Shown piece after piece: positions 17,694 through 27,343 of a stretch of 64,000 nt of DNA (the stretch's first letter is position 1; every line of letters begins with the position of its first letter). The translations under genes were made by a program, and so were the position numbers. Source of the DNA: Paenibacillus sp. D2_2 (lineage in GTDB: Bacteria; Bacillota; Bacilli; Paenibacillales; Paenibacillaceae); contig NZ_CP133605.1 in NCBI RefSeq assembly GCF_031199965.1, positions 2,140,501-2,204,500 on the forward strand, read 5' to 3'. The notes below the pieces were generated by a model. The model ran no database searches and had not been told where the DNA came from. It saw only the letters and a list, made by a program, of their open reading frames with translations.

Positions 17694-19452
17694 ATGAAGA
17701 AAATTATGAACAAGCCTGAAACCTTGGTTCGGGAAATGTGCAACGGACTAGTGCTGGCGCATCCTGAGCTAGATTTCAATTATAAATTTAAAGTTATATC
17801 CAAAAAAGAGATCAATTCTGATAAAGTAACGCTGATTAGCGGCGGCGGGAGTGGGCATGAGCGCTCATGCCGGATTTGTAGGTAACGGGATGCTGGATGC
17901 GGCTGTATGTGGCGACGTATTCGCTTCTCCATCGCAAATCCAGGTGTATCAAGCGATTCGTAATACGGCGGGTAGCAAGGGAACCCTGCTGATCATCAAA
18001 AATTATAGCGGCGATATTATGAATTTCAAAAATGCCGCTCATCTTGCCGGTGAAGATGGCATTGAGGTGGATTATGTCAAGGTGGATGACGATATCGCTG
18101 TCGAGGATAGTCTTTATACGGTAGGGAGAAGGGGCGTAGCGGGCACAGTGCTCGTCCATAAGGTTGCTGGAGCGGCTGCTGAAGCAGGCCTGTCATTGCC
18201 AGAAGTGAAAGAAGCAGCTCAGCACGCAATAGACAATGTCCGCAGCCTTGGCTTCGCTTTTACCTCCTGCACAGTGCCGGCCAAGGGTACGCCAACATTC
18301 CAGATCGAGGATCATGAGATGGAATACGGCGTTGGAATCCATGGTGAGCCAGGGATCCGCAGGGAGAAGCTGGTGACTGCTGATGAGTTGGCAGAGCGCA
18401 TGGTCACATCATTGTTGGATAATCTGCAAATCAACGATCAGACGGAGCAGGAGGTCGCCGTATTAATTAACGGGTTTGGTGCCACACCGCTTCAGGAGCT
18501 GTATCTGTTGAACAATTCGGTCATTCGGGAATTAAATGCGAAGAACAAGAGAGTGTTCAAGACGTTTGTCGGCAACTACATGACAAGTATCGATATGGCC
18601 GGCGCTTCCGTGACGATTATGAAGCTCGATGATACGTTAAAGAAATGGTTGTCTGCGCCTTGTGATACACCGGCACTTGCGGTAAAAGGTCCATTTGAGC
18701 CAGTAAGTTATTCCGAGGTTATCCATGAGGAAAAAACGGTAGGCGACGTATCGTATAAGAACGAGACCGATCCTGCGGCAGCAGTCATTAAGAACGATCG
18801 ACTATCGTTGCAAAATATCGTCTATTTGCTCGATCAAATGAGTGAGGTCATTATCGAAAATGAGGTTCCGTTCTGTGAGCTCGACGCCCACGCGGGAGAC
18901 GGCGACTTTGGAATGAGTGTAGCCAAAGGCTTCAAGCAGTTAAAAGTGGAGTGGGGGGAGATTCTTGCTCACCATGGGCAGAATATCGGTGATTTCCTGG
19001 ATGCCTGCTCACTTGTCATTATGGAGCACTGTGGCGGGGCCTCTGGACCGATCTGGGGATCAGGCTTCCGGGCAGCAAGCAAGCATGTTCAGCAGAAGCA
19101 GGAGCTGACCGCAAGTGAGGTTGCTAGTATGATGCAGGCTGTTGTCAAAGGTATTCAAGATACCGGTGAGAGATCATTCGGCAGAGGAGCCGTCGTTGGC
19201 GACAAGACATTGATCGATGCGCTTGTACCATTTGCAGACCAATGGACGAAGAGCGCAGAGCAGGGTGACGATCTGAAGCAGGCGGCAGCTAAGGCGGCTG
19301 AAGCAGCGGTCCAAGGTGCGCAGAAGACAGCGGAAATCGTAGCCAGGATGGGCCGAGCTGGCACAGTAGGCGAACGAAGCATCGGATACCCGGACGCAGG
19401 TGCGTATGCGCTCGGTGTTATTTTCACGGAACTGGCGAAGGCAATGAAATAA
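17694..19452 (+). CDS. Dihydroxyacetone kinase, fused DhaK-DhaL (frame broken near 17862)
   Basis: The N-terminal part is the DhaK (Dak1) domain, with GGGSGHE, GNGMLDAAVCGDVFASP and GVGIHGEPG, whose histidine binds the substrate as a hemiaminal. The C-terminal part is a DhaL (Dak2) domain with DAHAGDGDFGMS (Asp cluster for Mg-ATP), HCGGASGPIWG and GRAGTVGERS. This is the one-chain ATP-dependent enzyme, about 586 residues. The frame breaks within CATGAGCGCTCATG (17856-17869): the family sequence GHEPAHAG needs two more bases in the centre, giving a 16-base perfect palindrome. It makes dihydroxyacetone phosphate from the product of gldA. Confidence 0.92.
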
Positions 19453-19507
19453 TACGAACTGACTTTGGGGAGATTTGTCTTATTCCAGTGAATGTCGAAA
19501 CAATTGC

Positions 19508-19554
19508 AAAGGGAACAGTCCTCGTTGGGAAAATCCATCGGGGCTGTTCCCTTT
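19508..19554. terminator. Bidirectional terminator between the dha genes and mtnB
   Basis: AAAGGGAACAG (19508-19518) pairs with CTGTTCCCTTT (19544-19554); both directions end in T residues, which suits two convergent genes. Confidence 0.7.
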
Positions 19555-19600
19555 GCTATTTACAGTAGCAGGGAGAATAAGACTGATAATTGAAAGCAGA

Positions 19601-20247
19601 TTATCGAAGCAGGGCGAGGCGCCGATACTCCAGTTCAAAAATAAATTCAAAGGCTTCCAGGTGCCGTTTGGCTTCCCAGATGCTGTTGCCCCAGGCATAA
19701 ATGCCATGATTGCGCAATACGAAACCGGGAATATCGGAATGAATGGCTCCGGGTACGAGTCTGGCGATGGAAGGAATATCTATGTTGTTAGGCAGTACGG
19801 GAATCGCGATATTCGCATTTTCTTCCCAAATCCCAAGCTGCTTGATCAACTCGTTACTTTGTGCTGGGATGAAGCCGTGGTCCCCGTAATAATCACTAAT
19901 CAAGTTATTAAATACGGTATGTACATGAAAAATAGCGCTACAGCCGGTCATTCGGTAGATTTTAGCGTGAATCAGGGTCTCCGTACTTGGCTTGAGCGAG
20001 GTTATCTCGCATGCTTCGCCTGTAGCATCGACAAACAGGAAATCCTGGGTGTATGCACCGCTTTGTCTTTACCGCTAGAAGTGATCGCAAAATAAAATTC
20101 ATCAGGAGTATACCCGCCGACACGAGCGGATAAATCGCCGCTTGTGCTGGGGGACCAGCCCCTGGCTGCTAACTGCTCCTTCATTTCCTTAAGCTCGGTA
20201 AGCACGGCTTGCTTCTCTTCCAAGGTGATTTGTGCATAGGCCATCAT
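19601..20247 (-). CDS. mtnB: Methylthioribulose-1-phosphate dehydratase (frame broken near 20046)
   Basis: A class II aldolase/adducin-family protein of about 215 residues after repair. It shows ARGWSPSTSGDLSARVG and ITSSGKDK at the N-terminal side, the zinc motif IFHVHTVFNN, and VLRNHGIYAWG. These fit MtnB, which dehydrates methylthioribulose-1-phosphate in the methionine salvage pathway. The two parts are in different frames; on the coding strand ACACCCAGGATTTC should read ACACCCGAGGATTTC, which gives HTPEDFLFVDATGE. No other mtn gene adjoins it, and no SAM riboswitch is visible upstream. AAGGAGGG precedes the start. Confidence 0.88.
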
Positions 20248-20370
20248 TGACTACTGTCCCTCCTTAAGGATACAAATCTCCTCTAATTCCTATTTGCTTG
20301 AACACCACATATCCAAATGATTTGAAGTAATCGTATGATTGCTAAGGACAAATTATAATGCTTGTCAGTA

Positions 20371-20408
20371 AAATTGGCCCGATGAAGTAGGGATCATCGG
20401 GCCAATTT
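20371..20408 (-). terminator. Terminator after proC
   Basis: AAATTGGCCCGATG (20371-20384) and CATCGGGCCAATTT (20395-20408) form a perfect 14-bp stem; reading on the minus strand it ends in TTTT. Confidence 0.75.
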
Positions 20409-20480
20409 CATGGTTAGTTTATGGAGTTTCGTACATTATTGGGACTAGCCTTGCAGATTCGGTAAGTTGTCTAGGACAAC

Positions 20481-21349
20481 TTATTTTAACGCTTCCTTTA
20501 CGGCTTGCCCCATCTCACGGGAACGCTCCTCCGCTCTGCGGACGGCGGCTTTGACAGTCTCTGTGAAATTGCCCTCGCGCAGCTTATCCAATGCCGCGAG
20601 GGTTGAGCCGTTCGGTGATGTAATATCGGCACGCAGCTTGGCCGCTCTTCGCCAGTCTCGCGCATCATCACTGCTGCTCCAAGTACGGTCTGAATTGTTA
20701 ATTCCCGCGCCTGCTCTGGGGATAGCCCACCTTCAATGCCGGCGGCGATCATCGCCTCCATCATGAGGTAGACATAAGCCGGGCCGCTACCTGATACACC
20801 CGTCAGAATCTCCATCTTCTCTTCAGGAATGACTGAGACAGTCCCGACGGCCTCGAACATCGTCAGTACCTGTTGTTTTTGTTCTTCACTGACTTCGTCA
20901 GAGAAGGAGATCCCAGTTGCACCGTATCCAATGGAGCTTGAAGTGTTCGGCATCGTTCTGGCGATCGGTGCTTCGAAGCCAAGTAACTTCTGGATCGTGT
21001 CGATGGACAAGCCGGCGATAACGGAGACGAGCAATTGCTTCTCCGAGAGATGAGGAGCGATCGCAGTGATGGCCTCCTTGGCATCTTTCGGTTTCATCGC
21101 CAGCACGATGATTGAAGCCTCATCCAACAGCTTATTCTTTTGCTCCTCCTGATTGCTAGTAACTACACCGTATTGATTCGTCAGATATGTCAGACGCTCC
21201 TGATTACTGCGATTCAGCATCGATATCGAGGTAGGCTCGGCGACCTGTTTATGAATAAGTCCACGGACGATCGCTTCCGCCATGGAGCCGGCACCGTAGA
21301 AGCAGATCTTGCCTGAATGTGATTCGTTAATGTTCTCGTTAGTGACCAT
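20481..21349 (-). CDS. proC: Pyrroline-5-carboxylate reductase (frame broken near 20643)
   Basis: The N-terminal Rossmann motif ICFYGAGSMAEAIVRGL, the central VLAMKPKDA and RTMPNTSSSIG, and GVSGSGPAYVYLMMEA are those of ProC, which reduces pyrroline-5-carboxylate to proline. The C-terminal part lies in another frame: adding one base to GAAGAGCGGCC (coding strand, around 20643) gives EEPAKLRADITSPNGST, the conserved end of the family, and a stop at 20481. Restored length is about 289 residues. The ATG at 21349 has AGGGG 10 bases upstream. It is the last gene of proB-proA-proC. Confidence 0.93.
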
Positions 21350-21459
21350 GATAGGACCCCTAATGTTGATAATTAGTTTTGTTATGTCTAAGCTATTTTG
21401 CAAATTATAAACACTTCGGAAATGTAACGGAAATAGGTTCTGCACTATAATTCGTGTGA

Positions 21460-22707
21460 TTAACCGCGGACTTGACCGTTGCCGTGAATGATATATTTAG
21501 TTGATGTCAAGGCTGGTAGCCCCATCGGTCCACGGGCATGCAGCTTCTGTGTGCTAATGCCAATCTCTGCACCAAAGCCGAATTCGAAGCCATCAGTGAA
21601 GCGGGTGGAGGCATTATGATAGACTGCAGCTGCATCCACTTCTTGAAGGAAACGCTCGGCATTTGGTTGATCCGCTGTCACAATACACTCGGAATGCTTC
21701 GTGCTGAAGCGGGCAATATGAGCCAGTGCTTCATCCAGATCCTTGACGACTTTGACGTTAAGAATATAGTCATTGTACTCGGTAGCATAATCCTCTTCTG
21801 TTGCCGGAACAGCCCAGTCTACCAGTGTTCTCGTCTGGTCGCAGCCTCTAATCTCTACGTTCGCTTCTTTGAACTGCTGCGCCAGAGTAGCTAGGTGTGT
21901 GGAAGCAAAATTCTGATGAACCAACAACGTCTCCATCGAGTTACAGACAGAAGGGCGCTGCACTTTGGCATTTAGCGCAATATCTGCCGCCATTGCTACA
22001 TCTGCGGTGGCATCGAGATAAGTGTGGCAAATGCCTGCCCCTGTCTCAATGACCGGAACGGTGGCATTATTGACAACGTTCTGAATAAGCGAGCTGCCGC
22101 CGCGCGGAATTACGACGTCGAGCAATCCGTTCAGCTTCAACATTTCGTCAACCGAAGAACGGTTGGAATCCTCGATCAATTGCACCGCATCGCGTGGTAT
22201 GGAAGTCGAATCTAACGCTTCATGGATAATCTCGACGATCTTGCGGTTGGAGTCAATAGCAGCAGAGCCACCTCTAAGAACAACAGCGTTACCTGTCTTC
22301 AGGCAGAGGCCAATAGCATCGACCGTAACATTCGGACGCGCTTCATAGATCATGCCGATAACGCCGAGTGGAACGCGGCGCTTCACGATGTGAAGTCCGT
22401 TCGGCCGTTCGAAGGTCTCCAGCACTTCTCCGATGGGGTCCGGCAGCGAGACGATCTGTCTCAAACCTTCTGCGATGTCAAGAATACGATGTTCATTCAG
22501 GGCGAGTCGATCGAGTAGGGATTCGCTTGTTCCATTGCTGCGTCCACGAGCAAGATCCTCCTGATTAGCGGCGATGATCTCTTCGTTATGCTCTACCAGC
22601 GCATTGGCCGCGGCAAGCAACGCTTCGTTCTTTTGTTCGGTAGTAAGTCCACCAAGGGCGGAGCAGGCGATACCTGCAAGTTGTGCTTTCTGTCTTACTT
22701 CACTCAT
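21460..22707 (-). CDS. proA: Gamma-glutamyl phosphate reductase
   Basis: A 415-residue intact protein of the aldehyde dehydrogenase superfamily. It shows VPLGVIGMIYEARPNVTVDA, NAVVLRGGSAA, VIPRGGSSLI and the catalytic cysteine in RPSVCNSMETLLVH. The enzyme reduces gamma-glutamyl phosphate to glutamate semialdehyde with NADPH, the second step of proline synthesis. It follows proB after 41 bases, with an AAGGAGG site upstream of the ATG, and precedes proC. Confidence 0.96.
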   Translation of the reverse strand: MSEVRQKAQLAGIACSALGGLTTEQKNEALLAAANALVEHNEEIIAANQEDLARGRSNGTSESLLDRLALNEHRILDIAEGLRQIVSLPDPIGEVLETFERPNGLHIVKRRVPLGVIGMIYEARPNVTVDAIGLCLKTGNAVVLRGGSAAIDSNRKIVEIIHEALDSTSIPRDAVQLIEDSNRSSVDEMLKLNGLLDVVIPRGGSSLIQNVVNNATVPVIETGAGICHTYLDATADVAMAADIALNAKVQRPSVCNSMETLLVHQNFASTHLATLAQQFKEANVEIRGCDQTRTLVDWAVPATEEDYATEYNDYILNVKVVKDLDEALAHIARFSTKHSECIVTADQPNAERFLQEVDAAAVYHNASTRFTDGFEFGFGAEIGISTQKLHARGPMGLPALTSTKYIIHGNGQVRG

Positions 22708-22748
22708 TTCAAATACCTCCTTAAAATTTATATGTAGTGCCTAGATGA

Positions 22749-23854
22749 TCAAGCTTTCAATGATATCCATTCGTCACGATGAATGACTTCCAGACGGTGG
22801 ACGCTGTTCATCGTCTTCACAACCTCGGAGCTTGGCAGTCCCATGATATCTTGTATCTGCTCCGCATCATAGTTCACGAGGCCGCGACCAAGTATCTCGC
22901 CGTCCGAGTTAATGACCTCAACAACATCCCCGGCTTGGAAATGTCCTGTCGATTCACGCACCCCGACTGGAAGCAAGCTGCGTCCCCATGAATCAGCGCT
23001 TCTTCAGCGCCAGCATCGACCGTCAATGTACCGATCGGAATCGATAGGAAGCCTAGCCATTGTTTCTTACGAGGCAGAGCCGAGTCATTTGCTTCGAAGT
23101 AAGTACCTTGTCCTTGTCCGTTCACTACTTGCGTAAGCTGCCCCGGTTGTTTGAGCTTACCGATGAATACAGGAACTCCGCCGCGAGAGGCGATCTTGGC
23201 TGCGTCTATCTTGGAGCGCATGCCTCCGGTTCCAACGGAGGAGCCGGATCCGCCAGCAATCTTATAAATTTCATCATCAATCTCCCGAATGCGGTCTAGG
23301 CGCCGGGCTAACGGATCGATGCGTGGGTCCTTCGTATATAATCCATCCATATCCGTCAGGATGATTAATTGATCTGCTTTGATCAGATTGGCCACAAGGG
23401 CGGATAATGTGTCATTATCGCCGAATTTCAATTCATCAATAGAGACGGTGTCGTTCTCATTGATAATCGGAAGGATGCCTCGACCGAGCAATTCTTCCAA
23501 CGTCATACTTGCGTTGCCCATCCGCTTGCGGTTCTGGAAATCGGAGCGTGTAAGCAGCACTTGCGCCGCCGATATGCCATGTACAGTTAGCGCTTCGCGA
23601 TAGTTCTGCATCAATAGTGCCTGGCCAACAGCTGCGGCGGCCTGCTTCTCATGCAGCAGCTTCGGTCGCTCGGCATATCCGATCTCACGGAATCCTGCTG
23701 CAACCGCTCCGGAAGTGACGAGTAGGATCTGGTAATTTTCAGCCTTCAGGGCAGCTAGTTCGGAGGAGAAAAAGTCGATCGCCTCACGGTTTAATCCTCC
23801 CTCCGGTGAGGTTAATGAGCTGCTGCCTATTTTAACAACGATGCGTCTTAACAT
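22749..23854 (-). CDS. proB: Glutamate 5-kinase with PUA domain (frame broken near 22985)
   Basis: An amino-acid kinase domain (RRIVVKIGSSSLT, LLVTSGAVAAG, INENDTVSIDELKFGDNDTLSALVA, GTGGMRSKIDAAKIA) is followed by a C-terminal PUA domain (GHFQAGDVVEVINSDGEILGRGLVNY). The frame breaks between them at ATGGGGACGC on the coding strand; one more G gives GGRSLLPVGVRE. Restored length is 368 residues, normal for the family. ProB phosphorylates glutamate and is usually inhibited by proline. The ATG at 23854, preceded by AGGAGTG, is preferred to the in-frame codons upstream because those lie in the leader. A T-box leader controls it. Confidence 0.94.
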
Positions 23855-23885
23855 GGAGTTCACTCCTAGTAATAGGTTTATAAAC

Positions 23886-24142
23886 AAAAAAACTTTCGCC
23901 TTTGCTCGCAAAGGACGAAAGTTTTACTTCCGCGGTACCACCTTAATTGATGATTAACTCATCCAACTTGATTACCCGGTAACAGGGGTACTGTCCGCTC
24001 TTGGTGAGCGGCCGCTCAGGGGTAGGTTTCGAAGAGGTGCGAAGTGCAAATTCTTGCAGCCGAGGAATCTGCTCTCTGTGGTCGCATCGCTCTTGTACTT
24101 GGTCCCGTCATAACGTTTATGTTCATGAAGAGATTATTTGTT
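23886..24142 (-). promoter_or_regulatory. T-box leader of the proBAC operon
   Basis: On the minus strand, the T-box core AAGGTGGTACCGCGG (within 23928-23949) is followed by a terminator hairpin made of AAACTTTCG and CGAAAGTTT with a T run (23886-23926). Upstream lie elements of stem I, including CAGAGAGC and GGCTGCAAG. T-box leaders bind an uncharged tRNA by its anticodon and then form an antiterminator. CCT, a proline codon, is present in two possible specifier positions (CGCACCTCTT and AAACCTACC); tRNA-Pro is the expected ligand from the genes controlled, but I could not fold the stem to fix the specifier. Confidence 0.92.
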
Positions 24143-24148
24143 ATTGCT

Positions 24149-24177
24149 AGAATACCATGTGTCGCTTAGCTTGAAAA
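24149..24177 (-). promoter_or_regulatory. Promoter of the proBAC leader
   Basis: Reading the minus strand, TTTTCA (24172-24177) and TATTCT (24149-24154) are 17 bases apart, with TGG before the -10. Transcription would begin near 24142, at the start of the T-box leader. Confidence 0.6.
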
Positions 24178-24244
24178 GAAGTTCAAGTCAAACTGTTCTT
24201 AAGACACCCTATAGTACCTGTCCGAGATTTTTTTATTTTACCTA

Positions 24245-24273
24245 TTGACAGTTGGTAAAAGGTGGATTATTAT
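24245..24273 (+). promoter_or_regulatory. Sigma-A-type promoter of the ArsR-like regulator and exporter
   Basis: A consensus TTGACA (24245-24250) and TATTAT (24268-24273) are separated by 17 bases. The start site would be near 24280, just before a palindrome. Confidence 0.8.
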
Positions 24274-24285
24274 CAATTCAAATCC

Positions 24286-24310
24286 GATCTAAAAAATTAG
24301 ATCGATCTAA
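24286..24310 (+). promoter_or_regulatory. Palindromic operator, probably bound by the ArsR-like regulator
   Basis: GATCTAA (24286-24292) and TTAGATC (24297-24303) form a perfect inverted repeat, followed directly by a third half-site GATCTAA (24304-24310). It lies just after the predicted start of transcription, where a bound repressor would block elongation. Confidence 0.6.
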
Positions 24311-24371
24311 AATAACAGTTCGAATTAGAAATGTAGAATGATTTCTGTATCCAAATAGAGGAGGCATTTAC

Positions 24372-24872
24372 ATGAACAATGAACAATCTCAGTTTCTCGA
24401 TATCTCCATAGAACAGGCTAAGCTACTGGGCAGCGCGCAGCGAGTTAAAATTATCACAGCACTTGTTGATACTGCTAAAACATCCAAGCAAGTGGCAGAT
24501 GAATTGGGAGAATCTCCTGGCAGTATTCACTACCATATTCAAAAGCTTCATGAGGGTGGACTGATCGATCTAGTAAACACCCGGACCGTAGGGGGAATCG
24601 TGGAGAAATACTATCAATCGAAGGCTAAGTGGTTCAATACCAAGGGGGCTAATATGATCGATCCAGTGCTGGCTGACGGTTACGAAGCAGCATCTGCGAC
24701 AAAAGTCAGCTTGCGTATGCAGCTTTCGCCCGAACAGAGGGAAGAGATGTTGGCGGAATTCAGGTCTTTGCTTGAAAAATGGGTTGCGGTTTCCTCGGCT
24801 TCGAAGGCGGAAGACAGTGAGGAATATGCAATTGGCATCAACGTGGTTTCGGCAGAACAGCTCAAAAAGTAA
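24372..24872 (+). CDS. ArsR-like helix-turn-helix regulator
   Basis: A 166-residue protein with an N-terminal winged helix (AKLLGSAQRVKIITALVDTAKTS, then ELGESPGSIHYHIQKLHEGGLID and a wing), of the kind found in ArsR-like and HTH_20 regulators that pair with MFS exporters. No cysteine cluster for metal sensing is visible, so the ligand is more likely organic. The ATG at 24372 follows AGAGGAGG. The exporter gene begins 27 bases after its stop. The promoter and palindrome upstream suggest self-repression. Confidence 0.82.
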   Translation: MNNEQSQFLDISIEQAKLLGSAQRVKIITALVDTAKTSKQVADELGESPGSIHYHIQKLHEGGLIDLVNTRTVGGIVEKYYQSKAKWFNTKGANMIDPVLADGYEAASATKVSLRMQLSPEQREEMLAEFRSLLEKWVAVSSASKAEDSEEYAIGINVVSAEQLKK

Positions 24873-24898
24873 TTCATTTGCTGAAGGCGGTGTATTCT

Positions 24899-26220
24899 GT
24901 GGAAATATTTAAAAATCGTAATTTCGCGGTGCTCTTTGTAGGCCGCATTCTGACGAATATCGGCGATAACTTATATGCGGTGGCAGCCATGTGGCTGGTA
25001 TATAATTTGGGAGGTTCTACATTGTATACTGGGCTTGCCGGTTTCCTATCGATCCTCCCCCGTATTATTCAACTGTTCTCCGGTCCGATGATTGACCGTG
25101 TTCCGCTACGGGGGCTGCTAGTATATACACAGTTGTTTCAGGCATTACTGTTGCTTATTGTACCGCTAGCGTATTATTTTGACTTTTTGTCTGTTGGCTT
25201 AGTCCTTACAATTACACCTATTCTAACGACACTGAATATGTGGTTCTTTCCTGCGCAGCTTTCGGCTCTACCGAAAATTCTCGATAAGAAGCATCTATCA
25301 CAAGGGAACTCCTTATTCACTATTGCATATCAAGGGATCGAAGTGGCCTGCCATGCGGCTTCCGGTGCTTTGATTATCATCCTCGGCGCGGTTTCGCTCT
25401 ATCTTTGGAATTCGCTTGGATTCTTTATTGGAGCGCTGCTATTCACTCAACTCAGAATTAGGCCTTCCGACAAAAATATATCTAACAACGACATAACACC
25501 TCTTGAAAAAAACGGAGTAAAAAGCTCCAAATCAGCTCGTAATCATTTTAATAACTACATGTCAGACATGAAAGAAGGAATTAGACTGATTGTGGCTACA
25601 CCCTTAGCGCGTATTCTATTCGGCATTATCTTGATAAATGCAGCCGGGGGAGCTACCTTTACTGTCATGCCCGCTTTTGCAAAAAGTCTAGGTGGAGCGC
25701 AGATATATGGATTTCTGTTGATGGCGCAAGCTTGTGGAAGTTTGCTGGGTGCCATCCTAGCTCCTTATTTGAGACTGGAACGAGTACGTTTGGGTTATCT
25801 GTTTGCTATTGCTTTTTGTCTCGCGGGAATTGCTTGGTTTCTTAGCATATTTGGCCATTATATTTGGCTTGTCATTCTGGTCTACGGCTTGGTTTGGTTT
25901 CCAGGAGGGGTCACCAACGTTATCGTCAACACAGTTCTTCAGAAAGGTGTGCCAGAGAAGAACCTGGGACCGTCTTTGCAGCCGCTACGGCAATCAGTGG
26001 CATTGTAAGCCCACTCGGCAGTTTGATCGGCGGTAGTTTGGGGGTTATCGTGGCAAGTTCTACAGTGATTGCAGGCTGCGGGATTGCTGTGATCTGTGTA
26101 GGTGTATTTTGGCTATTTGATCCTGCCACCCGAAGACTTCCTACCGTGGAACAAGTAGATACATCTTGGTTTGCGTCGTCTGTACGCTCGGACTCTGTCT
26201 CAGTATCTGCTTCGACGTAG
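24899..26220 (+). CDS. Major facilitator superfamily transporter (frame broken near 25968)
   Basis: A 12-helix-type MFS protein of about 440 residues after repair. It begins IFKNRNFAVLFVGRILTNIGDNLYAVAAMWLVYNLG, the usual first helix of drug and macrolide-type exporters. The frame breaks at CTGGGACCGTC (25964-25974): one extra G gives LGTVFAAATAISGIVSPLGSLIGG, which continues to a stop at 26220. The GTG at 24899, after GAAGGCGG, is the better start; a TTG at 24878 is in the same frame. Substrate unknown; probably controlled by the ArsR-like gene upstream. Confidence 0.85.
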
Positions 26221-26280
26221 AATTAATGTTGAAGGAAAAGTTTGCTAAGTTGATCTTGTAGTAACCAGATTCCAATCCTA

Positions 26281-26325
26281 GAACATAGAAAGTAGCTGCG
26301 ATTTCGCAGCTATTTTCTATGTTCT
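26281..26325. repeat. Twenty-base inverted repeat between the MFS and cupin genes
   Basis: Arms 26281-26300 and 26305-26324 pair nearly perfectly (GAACATAGAAAGTAGCTGCG with its complement). Neither side ends in a T run, so a normal intrinsic terminator is not clear, although its place between two convergent genes suggests one. Confidence 0.6.
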
Positions 26326-26358
26326 GTCGCAAGCGAAGTTTGTGATTTTTATTAGAGA

Positions 26359-27207
26359 TTAGCGTGAGTACGACTGCACCGGGTAGCCTGGATAAGCTGG
26401 GTATGGCAGTGGAGATGCTTGAGGACCCCCATATGTTGGGTAAGTGTTCGTCATCGCTGCCCAATGTGGCCTTACTGGCATTGAATATGCTTGCATCTGG
26501 GGTATGGACTGAAGGCCAGTAGGCTGTGGAGCCGCTTGGTTCCCATAAGTTTGGCTTGGCTGTAATCGCTGCGTTGATGCTTGTTCAGGCCGTACTTGTT
26601 GGACTGCTCCCGGCATCTGCTGAATCTGTGCCTGCTGAGGGGTACGTTTCTCATTGTTATAGGGACCAGATTGCTTGCAATTTTTTGGCGGGCCAAGAAT
26701 AACTGTTGATGTGATAGGGGCGAGCGTCTGTCTGACCTCGGCCTCATTTAGGCAGTACGTATTAGCGAGTACACTGGCAGGAGTCAGTCTCAGAATGTCC
26801 GAACCGAAGATCACCTCTGGAATTGGGGCATCAAAAACGGCCAGCAGATGTGTATTATCCGTCGTTGCGATCTCATAATGCCACCAGCCCTGCGGAACAT
26901 TGGCAACTTGGCCTGGCGTGATTGGCAAGTTAAGCAATTGATTGGTAAAAGGATTGATTAGGGTGACGACGGCCGAGCCGGTGATACAATACACTAATTC
27001 GGAAGCATTTTGATGATAATGAGGTTCAATCGTTCCACCGGTGCTAAGGAAAATATCGAGCAATGAGAAGTTTCCCAGTGTATTCAATTGATTGATTGAC
27101 AGGGAATTAATATAATTTTGATTGTCTTTCTTGAAGAATAGGTTGTTCTTTAAATCGTAAGTGAAATTGACATTGGGCGAGGTATAATCCATGTAGGAGA
27201 TAGACAT
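26359..27207 (-). CDS. Cupin-domain protein with Gln/Pro/Tyr-rich tail
   Basis: A 282-residue protein. The first 150 residues form a single cupin with the metal motif EPHYHQNASELVYCITGSAVV and GQVANVPQGWWHYEI, as in germin-like and oxalate-decarboxylase-type domains. Residues about 180-282 are low-complexity, rich in Gln, Pro, Tyr and Met (for example TYPTYGGPQASPLPYPAYPG). Such tails are common in spore coat or surface proteins of Bacillales, so a coat role is possible. There is no signal peptide. The start has AAGGATGGAG upstream. Enzymatic activity is not certain. Confidence 0.78.
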   Translation of the reverse strand: MSISYMDYTSPNVNFTYDLKNNLFFKKDNQNYINSLSINQLNTLGNFSLLDIFLSTGGTIEPHYHQNASELVYCITGSAVVTLINPFTNQLLNLPITPGQVANVPQGWWHYEIATTDNTHLLAVFDAPIPEVIFGSDILRLTPASVLANTYCLNEAEVRQTLAPITSTVILGPPKNCKQSGPYNNEKRTPQQAQIQQMPGAVQQVRPEQASTQRLQPSQTYGNQAAPQPTGLQSIPQMQAYSMPVRPHWAAMTNTYPTYGGPQASPLPYPAYPGYPVQSYSR

Positions 27208-27343
27208 ATGCTGTACTCTCCATCCTTTCGATTAAAATTGATGTGGTATTCTATGCATTCGCCCAGTGGCTAGTGATTGAGATTCCCCTTAAGCATGGGG
27301 TTACGAAGATAAAGCATATCGTATTTATAAGGAGGATAAATTC

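Noticed and set aside
19475-20095. 206-residue open frame on the plus strand
   Set aside because: It lies antisense over mtnB, whose protein similarity is clear, and it has no ribosome binding site.
20248-20370. SAM riboswitch before mtnB
   Set aside because: No recognisable S-box core or terminator pair is present in this 120-base leader region.
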